A DNA stretch of 64,000 bases. It comes from Hyaloperonospora brassicae (taxonomy: Eukaryota; Oomycota; Peronosporomycetes; Peronosporales; Peronosporaceae). Location of the stretch: the NCBI GenBank assembly GCA_947650285.1, contig CANTFL010001114.1, positions 1 to 64,000 on the forward strand. Direction: 5' to 3'. The stretch's first letter is position 1. Each line of letters opens with the position of its first letter. The translations under genes were made by a program, and so were the position numbers. Below, piece after piece: positions 33,300-44,415 of the stretch. The notes beneath the pieces are model-generated. The model was given only the letters and a program-made list of their open reading frames with translations. It did no database searches and had not been told where the DNA came from.

Positions 33300-33627
33300 G
33301 AGTGGGTGGGTGGGTGGGGGAAGAGGTGCTCGGAAGGTGGACGGAAGGTGGACGGAAGCGAGGGATGGGGAGGGGTGGCGTGGGTGGGCGACACGAGAGA
33401 GAGGGCGGGCGGGGAGGGGGGTGGAGCGATGCTCGCTAACTGTCTGGTTGTGTCAATTGGTTGTGTTGGATTGGGTTTTATGTAGATATGTCCGTTTGAA
33501 GCGGTTGACCGGGTTTTTTAACGAGCAGGTGGACGAAGATTAAGTGGGTTGTTGGTTGGGCATTCGTATCAAGTGCTTTCTTTGCGGGTATACGATTCGA
33601 GAGGGAGCGGATCGAGTGACACTTGCG
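33300..33627. promoter_or_regulatory. Shared spacer between divergent PIGN and MED4
   Basis: The two genes start head to head 328 bases apart, so their promoters must overlap or adjoin here. The PIGN side is G-rich on the plus strand with GGTG/GGAAGGTGGAC repeats. I cannot point to a specific initiator element. Confidence 0.5.
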
Positions 33628-35202
33628 ATGGACGGGAGTATCCGCGAAGACGTCGAGGTGGCGCTGCACGAACACCGCTTTGTCGTGACCAAGCTGCTTG
33701 AGTCGCTGCACACTGCGTCGCTGTAGGTCCCCAGCCGCTTGATCTCTCGCTCTCTCGCTCTCTCGATCTCTCTCGATGTCTCTCTCTCCATCTTGCTCGT
33801 TCGCGCTGTCGCTTTTCTTGTAGACGTGTATACAGCGCCGAAAAAAAGAAAACTAAAAAAATTTCTTTTATTTTGGACTCGTACTCACTTTTTAGTGCCT
33901 GCGTGTTTCGATTTGTAGCCCCCCGTCTACTATTACAGCCACGCGCCTTCGCACGGTGAACGAGATATTCCACAAAGTTTTGGAAAAAGACCGCGGACTT
34001 TTGGCAGCTGTGAAAAAGCGTACGTGGGCATTAAAACGATGCGAACTGATTCAACAAATTGCTCCCATGCCACTGCCATTGGATAGAACCGAAGAGGACA
34101 AGTGTATGTACAAACTGACGCGCGGTGTTTGTAGTGGCGCGGCATCAAGTGGCACAAACCGAACTTTTGCGGGTCAATGCTGAGATTGAGGACAAGAAGC
34201 AGAAAATTGTGCACTATGCACTGCAGCTCCGTCGCTCGCAAGAAGCTATTGCCAACGTGCTGAAGAAACATCGCGTGGTGCTGGAGAATGCTAAACTGAA
34301 GGCAAAAGGTGCTGTGCGTATGCTGTGGAATGTGTCAAGATGCAATGGTTTGGTCTTGTTTTCCTAACGTCGTAGTTTCTTGCACTGCTGCTTTGATCTC
34401 TTGGTGGGCTAGAAATGCTGGATCCGCGTGACGTCGTTGCGTATGCACATCGCATTGCTGGCACTACATCGGCTCCGGAAGAGTGGCAGCCTGGTGTACG
34501 TCGTGTTTTGTTTTCTTTTGCATGCAGAGGTCATTGCAGTGGTTCTCGTGCTGACTCTTTGATGACGTTGTTCTTTGTTGCTACTGTTGCTGAGACAAGT
34601 TTCCAATGTTTGGCTTTATGCCGCCAGCACCTCAGGAGCACATGATGCGTGCGGGTGTACTGAGTCGAGGCATCATTGCTGAGATTGTCACGCAGGGTCC
34701 GGAGAAGTACACGTCAACCACCGCACGCGTAAAGCAGAAAGGCGATAACAGTGACGATATTGAAAAGCTCGACATTCCAATTGGATTGGGCGCAAGCGAT
34801 GCAGAGATCCGCAAACAGATGCCGCCGGGCTGGAAACCAGGCGACCCAGTGGACTTACCGCTTGATGCGTTGCTGCACTACATGGGTCGGAGTTTCTTCA
34901 CGGAACACGGCATTACACTGCCCGAGTCCTGGAAAAATGGAGACGCGCTTCCTCCAGAAGCCACTGAGATTCTGCGCAAGAAGTTCAAGCTGCCGGAAAA
35001 GCGAGCGGCTTTGTACGACGACGAGGTGGTCGACGACGTCGAAACGCTGCGCAAAAGACGCAAGCTCGAAGAGGGTGACAAGGACGACGAGGACGATGGC
35101 GAGAGTGAAAGCTCAAGCGGCTCGAGCGACAGTGACGAAGAGGCTCCAAATACGATCTCACTCAGCCTCTCGTCGTCAGACGACGACAGTGACAGCGACT
35201 GA
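33628..35202 (+). CDS. MED4: Mediator complex subunit 4
   Basis: Five exons fit in phase: 33628-33722, 33919-34019, 34135-34317, 34413-34495 and 34600-35202, giving 354 residues. Introns are 196, 115, 95 and 104 bases, and two donors are GTACGT. The N-terminal half is a long coiled coil (LLRVNAEIEDKKQKIVHYAL and following). The family signature follows as 'DPRDVVAYAHRIAGTTSAP', then FMPPAPQEHMMRAG and MPPGWKPGDPVDLP. The tail is acidic and Ser-rich. MED4 sits in the middle module of Mediator and links activators to RNA polymerase II. One intron could use an alternative GGTGCT donor 7 bases earlier, which is also in phase. Only the last exon is seen as a long open frame, so an automatic model starting at 34606 would lose the first 156 residues. 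Confidence 0.88.
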
Positions 35203-36791
35203 TCTATGTCATGTAAAGTGACTACGAACTGGCAACGCGTCCCGTGCTTTCATTGCCTCGTGCGCAGACAATGCCATGGCACTGCACTGTGTAACCCTAA
35301 CAGACCCCGTCGTAGCGTATTGGCAATGATGACATGCAGTATGTCTGTGCTCGATTGGCGATATACAGCATTAGGCACCGGATCAAAAAGTGCTTGAGTC
35401 GTCAGATGGGATTGCAAGAATGTGATGTTAGCCATTGACTTGCTGGCTGACAGCGTAGTCCCGAGTGGGTAAGAGAAGAGCAGGTGATCGCTGCCGATAC
35501 ATTGATGCTGGTGCAAAAGCGATAAAGTAGGATTTGCATCCAGTGCCCGATGTCTAGTACTTGAGAACGAACATGACGACCTCAATCGAATCAAGATCGT
35601 CGCAGTGCACTGATGCAGGTTTCGCTTACGTATGTCACGTAATTTCGATCTGTTTGAGTCAGTTGCAGCTGACTGCCTATTGTTTCAGTCGTTTTTCGTG
35701 AGCTCATGTTCGATGGCGCTTTGCTTTGCTTCGTGTGTGGTATCATCATAGTCAAAAGGACGTACACGGCTCTTCGAATCCAGTTCCAGCGTACATTTCG
35801 CAGGTGTCGTAGCAATAGCTCACTCGTGTCGCGTAAGGAGAACAAAAACCCGCATAAGTTGTACACGAGTGGGCGATCTCGAACGAGTCGTGGAATGGAC
35901 TACAACCTACAAAGATGGGCCAGCGAACCCGACAGGACACGCAAAGGGCATCGTAAGAGCTAATCTAGAGAGGCATTGCGAACGTCATGTCAAACGTGAC
36001 TAAAAGTTCGCGAATGTGAGTACTGGAGCAGTAGTGCCACAGCAGTTATGAAACATTTGTTTTTACTTACATACAAAGCAAACTATGGCTTGTGGACGCA
36101 CAACTGTTTTGGTTGTAACTTCATCTTCTGCTTTGGGATCCCACATCGGAACTGTGATCAATCTACTTTTTCATCGGAACGCATGGACGTTCCTAAGTGG
36201 ATTGCATGTGCATTTTCAAGATGATCGCAGTGGCGCATCAGGTTTAGTTAGCATCGGCAACCCACCACAGTTTAACGTGGCAACATGAACGGTCGAGCTT
36301 CTTTCTCACAGTGTGCAACCAGAAGGCTACGGCATCGAGTGCGTATCTTGTCAAGTCGGGTCTAAGTCCGCGGCTGAGTGTCAAATGAGACACGTCCGAC
36401 TCATTCGATGACTTCGTAGCTATTGCAGCTTGACGATCGTCACACCGTCAACGGTACCAGTGAGTGAAGAATAGTTGCACCAGCAACCCACGTGCTGTAG
36501 GCACCAGTAGACTCCATGACTCTGATCGAGTGCTCATTGACTATGATCGTGTACTGAATGGCCAACTGAGAAGCCATAGGTCAGCAGACAAGATTGTCCA
36601 TAACAAAGTACAGGGCTGCAGCGTGCAAGAAAAACGCAAGGCGGCATACACCACAAACGTACAAACGCTGGCCGGCACAAGTAGAGAAGAATGCATCGAG
36701 CAGCGCGTGCGACTTTATCCACACCTCGTGCACGTTATCGATCGTCTGACGTTGCCTCCCGCCACATCGGTCCGCTAGCACTAGCTGCCAC
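35203..36791. other. Intergenic DNA between MED4 and PDCD5
   Basis: Only short frames occur. I see no repeat or gene. Confidence 0.5.
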
Positions 36792-37674
36792 TCAAAAGTC
36801 ATCATCGTCGTCGTCGTTGTCGTCTTCATCACTGAAGTACGTCCGTCGCTTCATCTGCACATCAAACATCCGACAGGAGAATGGCATCAGACCCCACAGT
36901 CACTGACACTCCATTCGGCGCTAACGTACCGTGACTTTTGTGCGCTTCTTTTCCTCTGTTGACCCCACTTGGTTCAGCAGATCAATGAGCTTATCTTCGT
37001 CAATCTTCGCAGCCAGTTGGCCACGCTGCGCCATCTCAATCACCATCGCTTCAATCGCACGTGCTTTCTCTGGCTTGACGATCGCTATCCGAGCGACTGC
37101 AATAGCCTCAATGGACACGTTAGATCTCTTCGGCTTCAATCACTCTGCAGAATGATCCCAAAAGGCCGAAAAGAAGCACGAAAACGCTACGTACGACGTT
37201 CCCGGGCATCAGGCAGCATCACCTGCTGTATCATCGACTGGCGCACTTGCTCTTGCTCCCTGTAACGCACCACAAGTATCACAACAATTCCGTCACACAT
37301 AAACATGAGGTACGACGAACAGCGTATACATCGTGGGACGCGCATTGATGCAGCTATACATGTGTGTATAGACTTTGATATACATGTATGCAGATGTATG
37401 CAGATGTGTATACGTATGTATACGCATGCATACGCATCGCTGTTTTATACACATGTGAATATATGGCTTTAGGTGTAAATGGATGTTTCTTTCACGCACT
37501 GCTGCTTCATCTGCTGCTGCTTCATCTGCTCCATTGATAGCTGCGGTTGTGCTGCTTTGTCCTGTGATAGTATACACGTAACGAACGATACACAGTGAGT
37601 TCCTTTCTGCAAAGTAGAAAAAGCTGCAGCAAGTCGAAGACGGAGAAAAAGCGACGACGCGGACGTACGCTCAT
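36792..37674 (-). CDS. PDCD5: Programmed cell death protein 5 (TFAR19/PDCD5 family DNA-binding protein)
   Basis: Five small exons join in phase to 120 residues: 37674-37669, 37561-37500, 37259-37195, 37096-36930 and 36854-36792. Donors are GTACGT in three introns and GTGCGT in one, and every acceptor is CAG. The product shows a Gln/Met-rich N-terminus (LSMEQMKQQQMKQQEQEQ), the helix QQVMLPDARERLARIAIVKPEK, then KARAIEAMVIEMAQRGQLAAK, and an acidic end (YFSDEDDNDDDDD). These match the three-helix core and tail of PDCD5, and the length is close to the usual 125. The six-base first exon (Met-Ser) is the least certain part. PDCD5 proteins are small, conserved nuclear and cytosolic proteins linked in animals to apoptosis and to tubulin folding via CCT. 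Any role here is inferred from the family alone. Confidence 0.8.
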
Positions 37675-38821
37675 TGGGACGCGCTATGGACCGTAAAGTA
37701 GGGGTTTGTATGCCGTGACTGGATGCACGTAGCGTCACTGATCGGGTCCCCCTCGTTTCAGTGACGCAACGTTCACCCCCCTCCCTCCCGATCGCGTTGC
37801 TGGACTTGCGTTGATCGATCTGTTTCTAGGAGCTTTTCTGATTCGTTGTTTAAAACAACGAAAGCGATACAAATGATTCGATGGTTGTAGCCACACGCGT
37901 CAAATGATGCGACTGGAGTATCATAGCTGATAGAGAACGCAAGTTTTCGCATCATCGCTGATAGAGAACGCAAGTTTGTGCATCATCGATGCTGAGAAAG
38001 CTACGTCCAGTCAGAGCATAGGGCTCGTACCCTTTATCCAAACGTGAATGTTGATGTTCAGACATCAGGTAAACGGGAAGAGGTGGATGTCAAAACGATC
38101 GTTGTACATGTAGCTGCAATGCTGTAACTGTGTAAAATAGACCTACGACCAGCCATTGAGAATCGTTCTTGGCACGATTCGAAGAACAATGCAAGTCGTA
38201 GGTTTTCGTGTACAATAGGTTGTTGAACAAGATCATCGATACGATTATTAGCATTTGTAAACGTGTATGCCTTCAGCTGGATGGCTGCACAGTCAGCAAC
38301 GATACATCCTCTTCTCGTCACCCATAGCTTAGCACTCACAACAAGCAGCTGTCGATCAGCCACTCCTAGCTCATTCCTCGTCTGCTAGCTGCCACAGCTG
38401 CAACGGAATGTACTCGTTGACTCGTTGATTGACTACCGCCATCACTCAGCTTTGTCGTGGCAGACTGCGGCACCAACGCAGCAAAGAGTGTAGAGAGATA
38501 CTGACGGTGACAGTAACAGCCAGAGTGCAGTTGCAAGCTATGAGAAGACTCAAACAAACGGCCTATCTGGGCTACGAGCGATGACAGCTGGTGTCACGTG
38601 TGAGCGCACAGGCATTTATTTACTCGAGTATTGACTTGTCGAGTGGCCGACTGGTTCCTAAGTCTAGATGAGGGTATCTGAAATGAGTTGTCAACCCGAC
38701 AACGTCTTGCTGATGCCGACTGTTTTACACATCAATGTAATCCCTCAAGGGACGCCCTGCGTCGCTTCCGTCACACACTACTCCGCCACAGCATATACCC
38801 CAACACAAAAAAGGCGCTTTA
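37675..38821. other. Intergenic DNA between PDCD5 and UVSSA
   Basis: The two genes diverge from this interval. It holds a 31-base tandem duplication (37927-37988) and an almost palindromic CGTTGTTTAAAACAACG at about 37846-37862. No gene is supported. Confidence 0.5.
37927..37988. repeat. 31-base tandem duplication
   Basis: Two adjacent copies of a 31-base unit beginning CTGATAGAGAACGCAAGTTT differ by two bases. It lies about 250 bases upstream of the PDCD5 start. Confidence 0.9.
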
Positions 38822-40512
38822 ATGTCGGCAAACATTGACGAATTAAACGCCGTGAACGAAGCCGCTCGCTTCCATGACGTCGTGACGAGCTACTTTCGTG
38901 TGGCCAGCGCTGGTTTAAAGCAGCAAAAACGGGGCAAACAGCGATACCAACGCAGTGGGTCGTCGTCCCACGTCGCGTCGAACGACGTGGCCGATGGTTC
39001 CGGCACTGCTTTGGAGCAACTGAAGCGACTGTTGCGCGACGCGTCCGCTGCTGTACAATCTCAGTACATTCAGCGACTCCATGCGGTGCTTTTGCATCAA
39101 CTGAAGCGGGCAACGCAATCGCCTATTGTTTTTACAAAGGTTTGTTTCGACTGTCGACTTGGTGGTGTCACACAACTTCCAGAAAAACATTGACATGGCC
39201 AATGGCCAATCGAGTGAAGTGGTGGAAGAAGTAGTTTTGTGTGTGGTGCCAATGTTTGGCTTCGATCCTCATCTTTTGGTGTGATAATCACTACTGTTAC
39301 TGTGTTGTGGGCTGTGCTGTGCTGTGCTGTGTTATGACTGTACAGGCTATCGAGCTGTGCAGGGAACTATTCCACCGCTCAGCAGTGTTCCGAGCGCTCA
39401 TTTCGACGCAGACGGCTTTATTTTTTGATCAAATGCTCGTTGCTGCCGGAGCCAATCCAAGTGCCAATGTATCCAAAGCTTTGCGTAGTCAAAGTCGGAA
39501 CTCGACACACGTGACGGCGGTACTGACGCTTATTGAAAATTGGAAAGAAGATTTCGGAGACAAGTACCCGGCGCTTGTTGCTGGCCATGCAGTGCTGATG
39601 GAAAGAGGGTACGAGTTCCCACACGCACGTGAAAAGAAAAAGCAGGAGATTGCGCACATTGCCAACACTAGACATCATCGAGCGCGAGTTAGTGCTGTGA
39701 AAAAGCAGCAGCGCGATCGAGAGATGAAGCGGTATGTGCCAGAGATGGAGCAAGTGCTTGTGGAGATGAATCGGGTGTTTGAGATTTTGGTGCCGACGCT
39801 GGACGCGTTTTACCTATCAGATAATGAAGAGAAACGACAGTCGTCACTGGCATCTGATGTTGATGTAGCTGCAGCAAACCAAGAGGAAGCGAGTCGTGAG
39901 TCGACGAATGGCTTGCAAAGCGTTATCGAGAGCAGGACACCATGCGACGAGGATGATTCGGAGAACGTTGAGTGGGAAGATGTGGCTGTCCCAGCAACAC
40001 CACGAGCTGATACAGGGGAAGAAGAGATGCAGTACGACGATCTGGCTGAGGACAAGCGCGCTTGCGATGTTGATGTGGACTGTGATTCGGACGGAGACTA
40101 CGATGACAGCGGCACACTCGATATCAACGATATCGTGCAGGCTTACGGCCTCGGTAGCTCGTCGTACCGCCTAACTGTGGAAGTATCCAAGCGGGCGTGT
40201 GAGGAGTCTTCTGACAATGACGCGCTGTTTCGAAACTTGGCTGACGGTGCTCTTCGATTGCGGAAGCGCTTCATACCGTTGTTGGATGATTGGAAAGATT
40301 ACACTACGAAGACAGAACGGTCTGCGTCCAGCGAGTCAACACTGCTTTCTCAAATTCAGGATCTGCGCGACCGAATGACACATGCGTTGATGAAGTGGGA
40401 CGATCTCGTTCGGGGCTCGAAAGTGTTCAAGCGAGACGCTTTGGTCAGATGCGCAGTGGTCTCCTTGCCTCTCGACACGTACAAGCCTGCCACCAAGCGT
40501 AGACGTCAATAG
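38822..40512 (+). CDS. UVSSA: UV-stimulated scaffold protein A-like (transcription-coupled repair)
   Basis: Two exons (38822-39139 and 39346-40512, 206-base intron, phase 0) give 494 residues. The N-terminal VHS/ENTH-like helical domain spans both exons and shows the family order: LKRLLRDASAAVQSQYIQRLHAVLLHQL, then AIELCRELFHRSAVFRALIS, a spacer, and LTLIENWKEDFGDKYPALVAGHAVL. A basic coiled region (EKKKQEIAHIANTRHHRARV) and a long acidic linker follow. Human UVSSA (709 residues) ends with a DUF2043 zinc-binding region. I see no Cys pattern for it here, and the frame stops after PATKRRRQ. In the family the N-terminal domain contacts stalled polymerase partners in nucleotide excision repair. 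A further downstream exon cannot be excluded. Confidence 0.82.
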
Positions 40513-41934
40513 CATGACTTGTCTCGTACTCTTTGCCATACGACTTTGCCTGCATCTCGGTTGGATTTCGCATGACAAGTCATGATGACGTTCGTGCCAC
40601 GTTCGCTGAAGGCATCGATTTGAGATACCTGTGTCATCTGCATCGCAGAGTTGTGCTGTGTTGAGCGTATGGGTTCCCTACCGTGACAATGAGCACAGCT
40701 TTATCGGAACAAACGATCGTTTGTAACACGTACGTACAAACGCATGCCATAAAAATGCGCAAATGCACATTTACGTCGCCCATTCATGATTGAAGCACGA
40801 CGTTTGACATGGAACATATGCTAACACTCACATGGATGACTTAGGCGCTTTTCGCAACATACGGCCCGGCATCACCACAATGATCGCAGCAATTTACCTG
40901 CTAAAGCAAACAGATTGACGAATCAAAGTCAATTGGCATTTACGAGGCCTAAAGCGCACCAGACCTCCATTTCGTCCCTGTCATTGATGCATAGTCATCC
41001 GATCGCCACCGAATCGATGCAACAACCGAAGGCATTGCGGCAGTCTCCGCGTGCATCCGATGCATCAAGTGCGTTTGCATCATTTTTCGCTGCCAAAAAA
41101 AGTCGCAATAACGAACTACGTCGGTTGCAGCTACAAATTTGGATCTTTAGTCGTGCCTTCACCACGCTTGTAGTGCATACTGAACCGAAGAAAGTCTCGA
41201 TGGTGACACTGCTACATAGCCGAAGACGAGGTCATGTGGACGATCTTTTCTTCTGGCAAAACAATCGCACCTGCATTTATTTTGCGGGATGGGAGCGCCA
41301 CTCCTTCTATCGAGATTTTTATTCATTTGCACGAGAACAAGTAGAAGCATCATCTGTATCACGAAGTGGGCGGTAGACTGCCACATCGTACTGGGACTGT
41401 GATAAGCACTTTTTGCAATACACGATCGTGTGCTGATAAAAAGTGGGGGACGAGACAGTTTTCGAGTTCCCGGCCGATCAAGGATGATCGGAACTACTAA
41501 CATGCTCAAATAAGCTGTACCGACCAGCGGTCAGCACTGCCCGGCTTCGCGAGTTCGGCTGTAGACCATGCTCAGGCATCGACACTTTGATGAGATAGCT
41601 GATGTAGATGCTTCCCTAGATTCTACGAGCTATCAGTCAGTTGACGATGCAATTTATACGCGCACCAACAGCGCTACCATGTCATTTCCGCTACCATAGA
41701 CTAAGGCCACGGCTGTGAGCGACTGATCGAGCTTGGAACGCTTGCCGTGTTGCAAGTTGTAAAGTAGTAATACACGAAAGCCAGTCGTTCCTCGAGCCAT
41801 GGAAAGCGAGGATGCGCTAGAATGCAAAAAGGCTATCTATGATGTACTACACGACAAGCACATATGAGGAGAACAAATCGTGGACCCAGATAAGGATAAC
41901 GCAGGATGTTTGACCACTAAAGCGCCGGTCGGTA
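40513..41934. other. Intergenic DNA right of UVSSA
   Basis: A 153-codon frame at 40915-41376 (+) has no known motif, and no gene is supported. The right end leads into the copia relic. Confidence 0.45.
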
Positions 41935-42890
41935 TTTGCCATGAAACGCAACGAGCAGAACAAGTTTGTCAGATACAAGGCACCAGTTGTCACTAAGTGG
42001 GTCAAGCCAAAAGTTGTCATCCGATCTTCTTCGAGCCGTACTCACAAACGTAAAAATGAACACAATTCCAGCCCTGAATATCGATTGTTGTTTCGGAAGC
42101 ATACGAAATGGAGCGGCTTGATGCTACTGCAGCATTCACAAGCAAAGAACTCTAGAAACTTGGTGTTCGCGGAGGTGCCACCATGTGAGATTACAAACAT
42201 TCGGCTATTGGTGGCCAAAAGCAGGCGATCAAAGTGTACTGTGTCTCAGGCTTAGGTTCACCTGCTTTCTTCTCTGTTCTACGCCTCCCTACCCACGCCT
42301 ACCAAGCTGACTTTTTCTCTGGCTCTACTTTGATTTTTGTAACAACCGTGCAACTACGCCTCTCCACAAATGCCAAGATCGGATAGCCAGTTTCGTCCGC
42401 GCCTTTTGAAGCTCCTCGAGGTGCATTTCCTCCCATCACTTTTCTCATCTTTCCAACATGCGTACGTGTGTCAAATGTCGACGACAGTCGACACGTCTCA
42501 GCCGTCATAATCAATGGAGCGCCAGCAATGTCGACAAAAACGACCAGCATTTTGTGGTGCCAAGTTCTGCAGAAGTGGAGTACATGGCTCTATCGTGTTC
42601 ATATGCGGAAAAACTGCCTCAGTTACGTGCTACAACCAAGTGCTTATGTTGTAAAGTAGTGAGAGACACTCAAGTATGGGAGTTTGACCAGTGTGCTTCT
42701 CTACAGCTGTGCACTACGGGCGACGGCCGTCGAATGAAGCTCACTGCTATTCGCCATCATTGTGCTTGGAAGAATGTTGCGCGGGCGGCATTATAGTGCA
42801 GTTCGTGTCGGATTCGAATCCACTTACAGGCATGCAAACGAAGATGTTGGGAACGAAGAAACCCATCGAGTTGCCCCGATCACGTAGAGC
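41935..42890 (+). mobile_element. Ty1/copia-type retrotransposon relic (RT start and RNase H end)
   Basis: The left end encodes 'AMKRNEQNKFVRYKAPVV', the conserved start of copia reverse transcriptase (usually followed by a Leu-Val-Ala-x-Gly-Phe stretch, degraded here). From about 42520 the RNase H end is recognisable: SSAEVEYMALSCSYAEKLPQLR, later AIRHHCAWKNVARAAL, then in another frame IIVQFVSDSNPL...LGTKKPIEL. The distance between RT start and RNase H end is only about 0.9 kb, so the RT core has been deleted. Frameshifts are present. No LTRs are seen. Confidence 0.7.
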
Positions 42891-44415
42891 TCACTTCAAT
42901 CTCACATCGCCCTTCACTTCGAGTGGGAGCGTTGACGTGGAGTGCCACCGACTCTTGATGAGTCGGTGACATGCGTATGCAATTGTAAATCCAAGCTATC
43001 AACACGCCCTCACCGTTTTGCCTTTTTCGACCACTTCGATGAATGCTATTTCGACCTGTTGGTTGTCGGTTGTACACATGCAACTTGGCAACATTTGTCT
43101 TGGCTTATTTTATCCCTTTGGCCTATCGTTTGCTTCCATTTCAATGCACTTTTGAGGAATGAAGGGTTTGTGAACGTATCTGTAAGCTGACGCATAGCAG
43201 CAAAAATGTAGAGGACGCGTTGATGTTGTATCTACATTACGCACTTTGTTCAGCACATTCCAAGCCAATCGATCTTTGGCAACAGCATCACTGCTGGTCG
43301 ATTCTTCGGGCGACCACCATCACTACATCAGTTGTTCACGAAGGTCCGATCATCTCTCATTCGGCCAGTCTTGTCACGCGGGTCTTCTTTGCATAGCTGA
43401 GACCTCGATTCGAAACGCCAACGATGATTGCACACTCTACACGCAGTGAAAAAAAGTGGAACTGAGTGACATTGGCCAAGTTGCAACGGATTGTGCTGCA
43501 AACTAATTGTAATTTCGCCATTTACTGCAACATGTACAACGCTGCACTACTATTTGTTTCGCAACAGACACATCACTCGAAAGCTATGTGAAGGGGTTCC
43601 GACACACCGCAGTGTCACACTATCAGGTGCCAGTATTGTAAAACTTACGTTTGTTACTTATTCTATACAAGTCGCAGTCTCGCGTCCTGCACTTCTATAC
43701 TCGGACGCACGCCTGAACATGAGCGGCTAAACGCAGCAGCTTCTCCAGGTCGGCCACACTCAATGACATAGGCTCGCTCCAGTATGCAGACCTGCACATG
43801 CCTCGTCTTCGTTGCATATGCTCGGTCAGGCTTCTCAGGCGACAAGTGACTTGACACAGTCTTCGTTCGTAGCTTCGTTCATCGAGGGACCACAAGTCTA
43901 CCAAACGACCATCGTCGCATGTTCGACGCTGTAAACCATCATTGCGATCCAGAAGCTGCTTCCATCTCAGCAAAGCACACCTCCAACAACTTGTACCTCC
44001 AGCATCGCGCCAACTTGCCCCGTCGTGTCCCCACACTTCAACTTCAGCCCAAATAGCGCTTGCATCCCGACCAGCTCTTTCCAGTCAGCACACACCACAC
44101 GTCACATGTCGTCCTGCAAACCATTGGCGGTGACTAGCTACAGCCAGCCAGCCAGCTGCATGCTGCGCCAACCCGCTCTCTCTCTCACTCACTCTGCCCT
44201 GCGCCATTAACCCATCCACCACACGTTCTTCCACCCCACGCAGCGTCTTCCTCCTCTCCTTCCTCTCTCTCTCTCTCTCTCCTCCTTTGCTCTCGTTAAA
44301 AATAAACCACACACCGACACACGCACACCACAAACCCACCACCACACGCCATCCCCCCCGATCCTCCCCCCCCCCCCCTCGCCGTCTCTCTCTCTCTCTC
44401 TCTCTCCACACTCCT
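42891..44415. other. Intergenic DNA, low complexity near its right end
   Basis: Short frames only. CT-rich runs at about 44259-44282 and 44386-44406 and a C-run near 44367 lie directly downstream of the GAF gene. A small perfect stem (ACCGACTC/GAGTCGGT) occurs near 42947-42967. Confidence 0.5.

Noticed and set aside
32094..33485. 463-codon open frame on the plus strand opposite PIGN
   Set aside because: It has no domain pattern, is Arg-rich, and exactly mirrors GC-rich PIGN coding sequence. It is a shadow frame.
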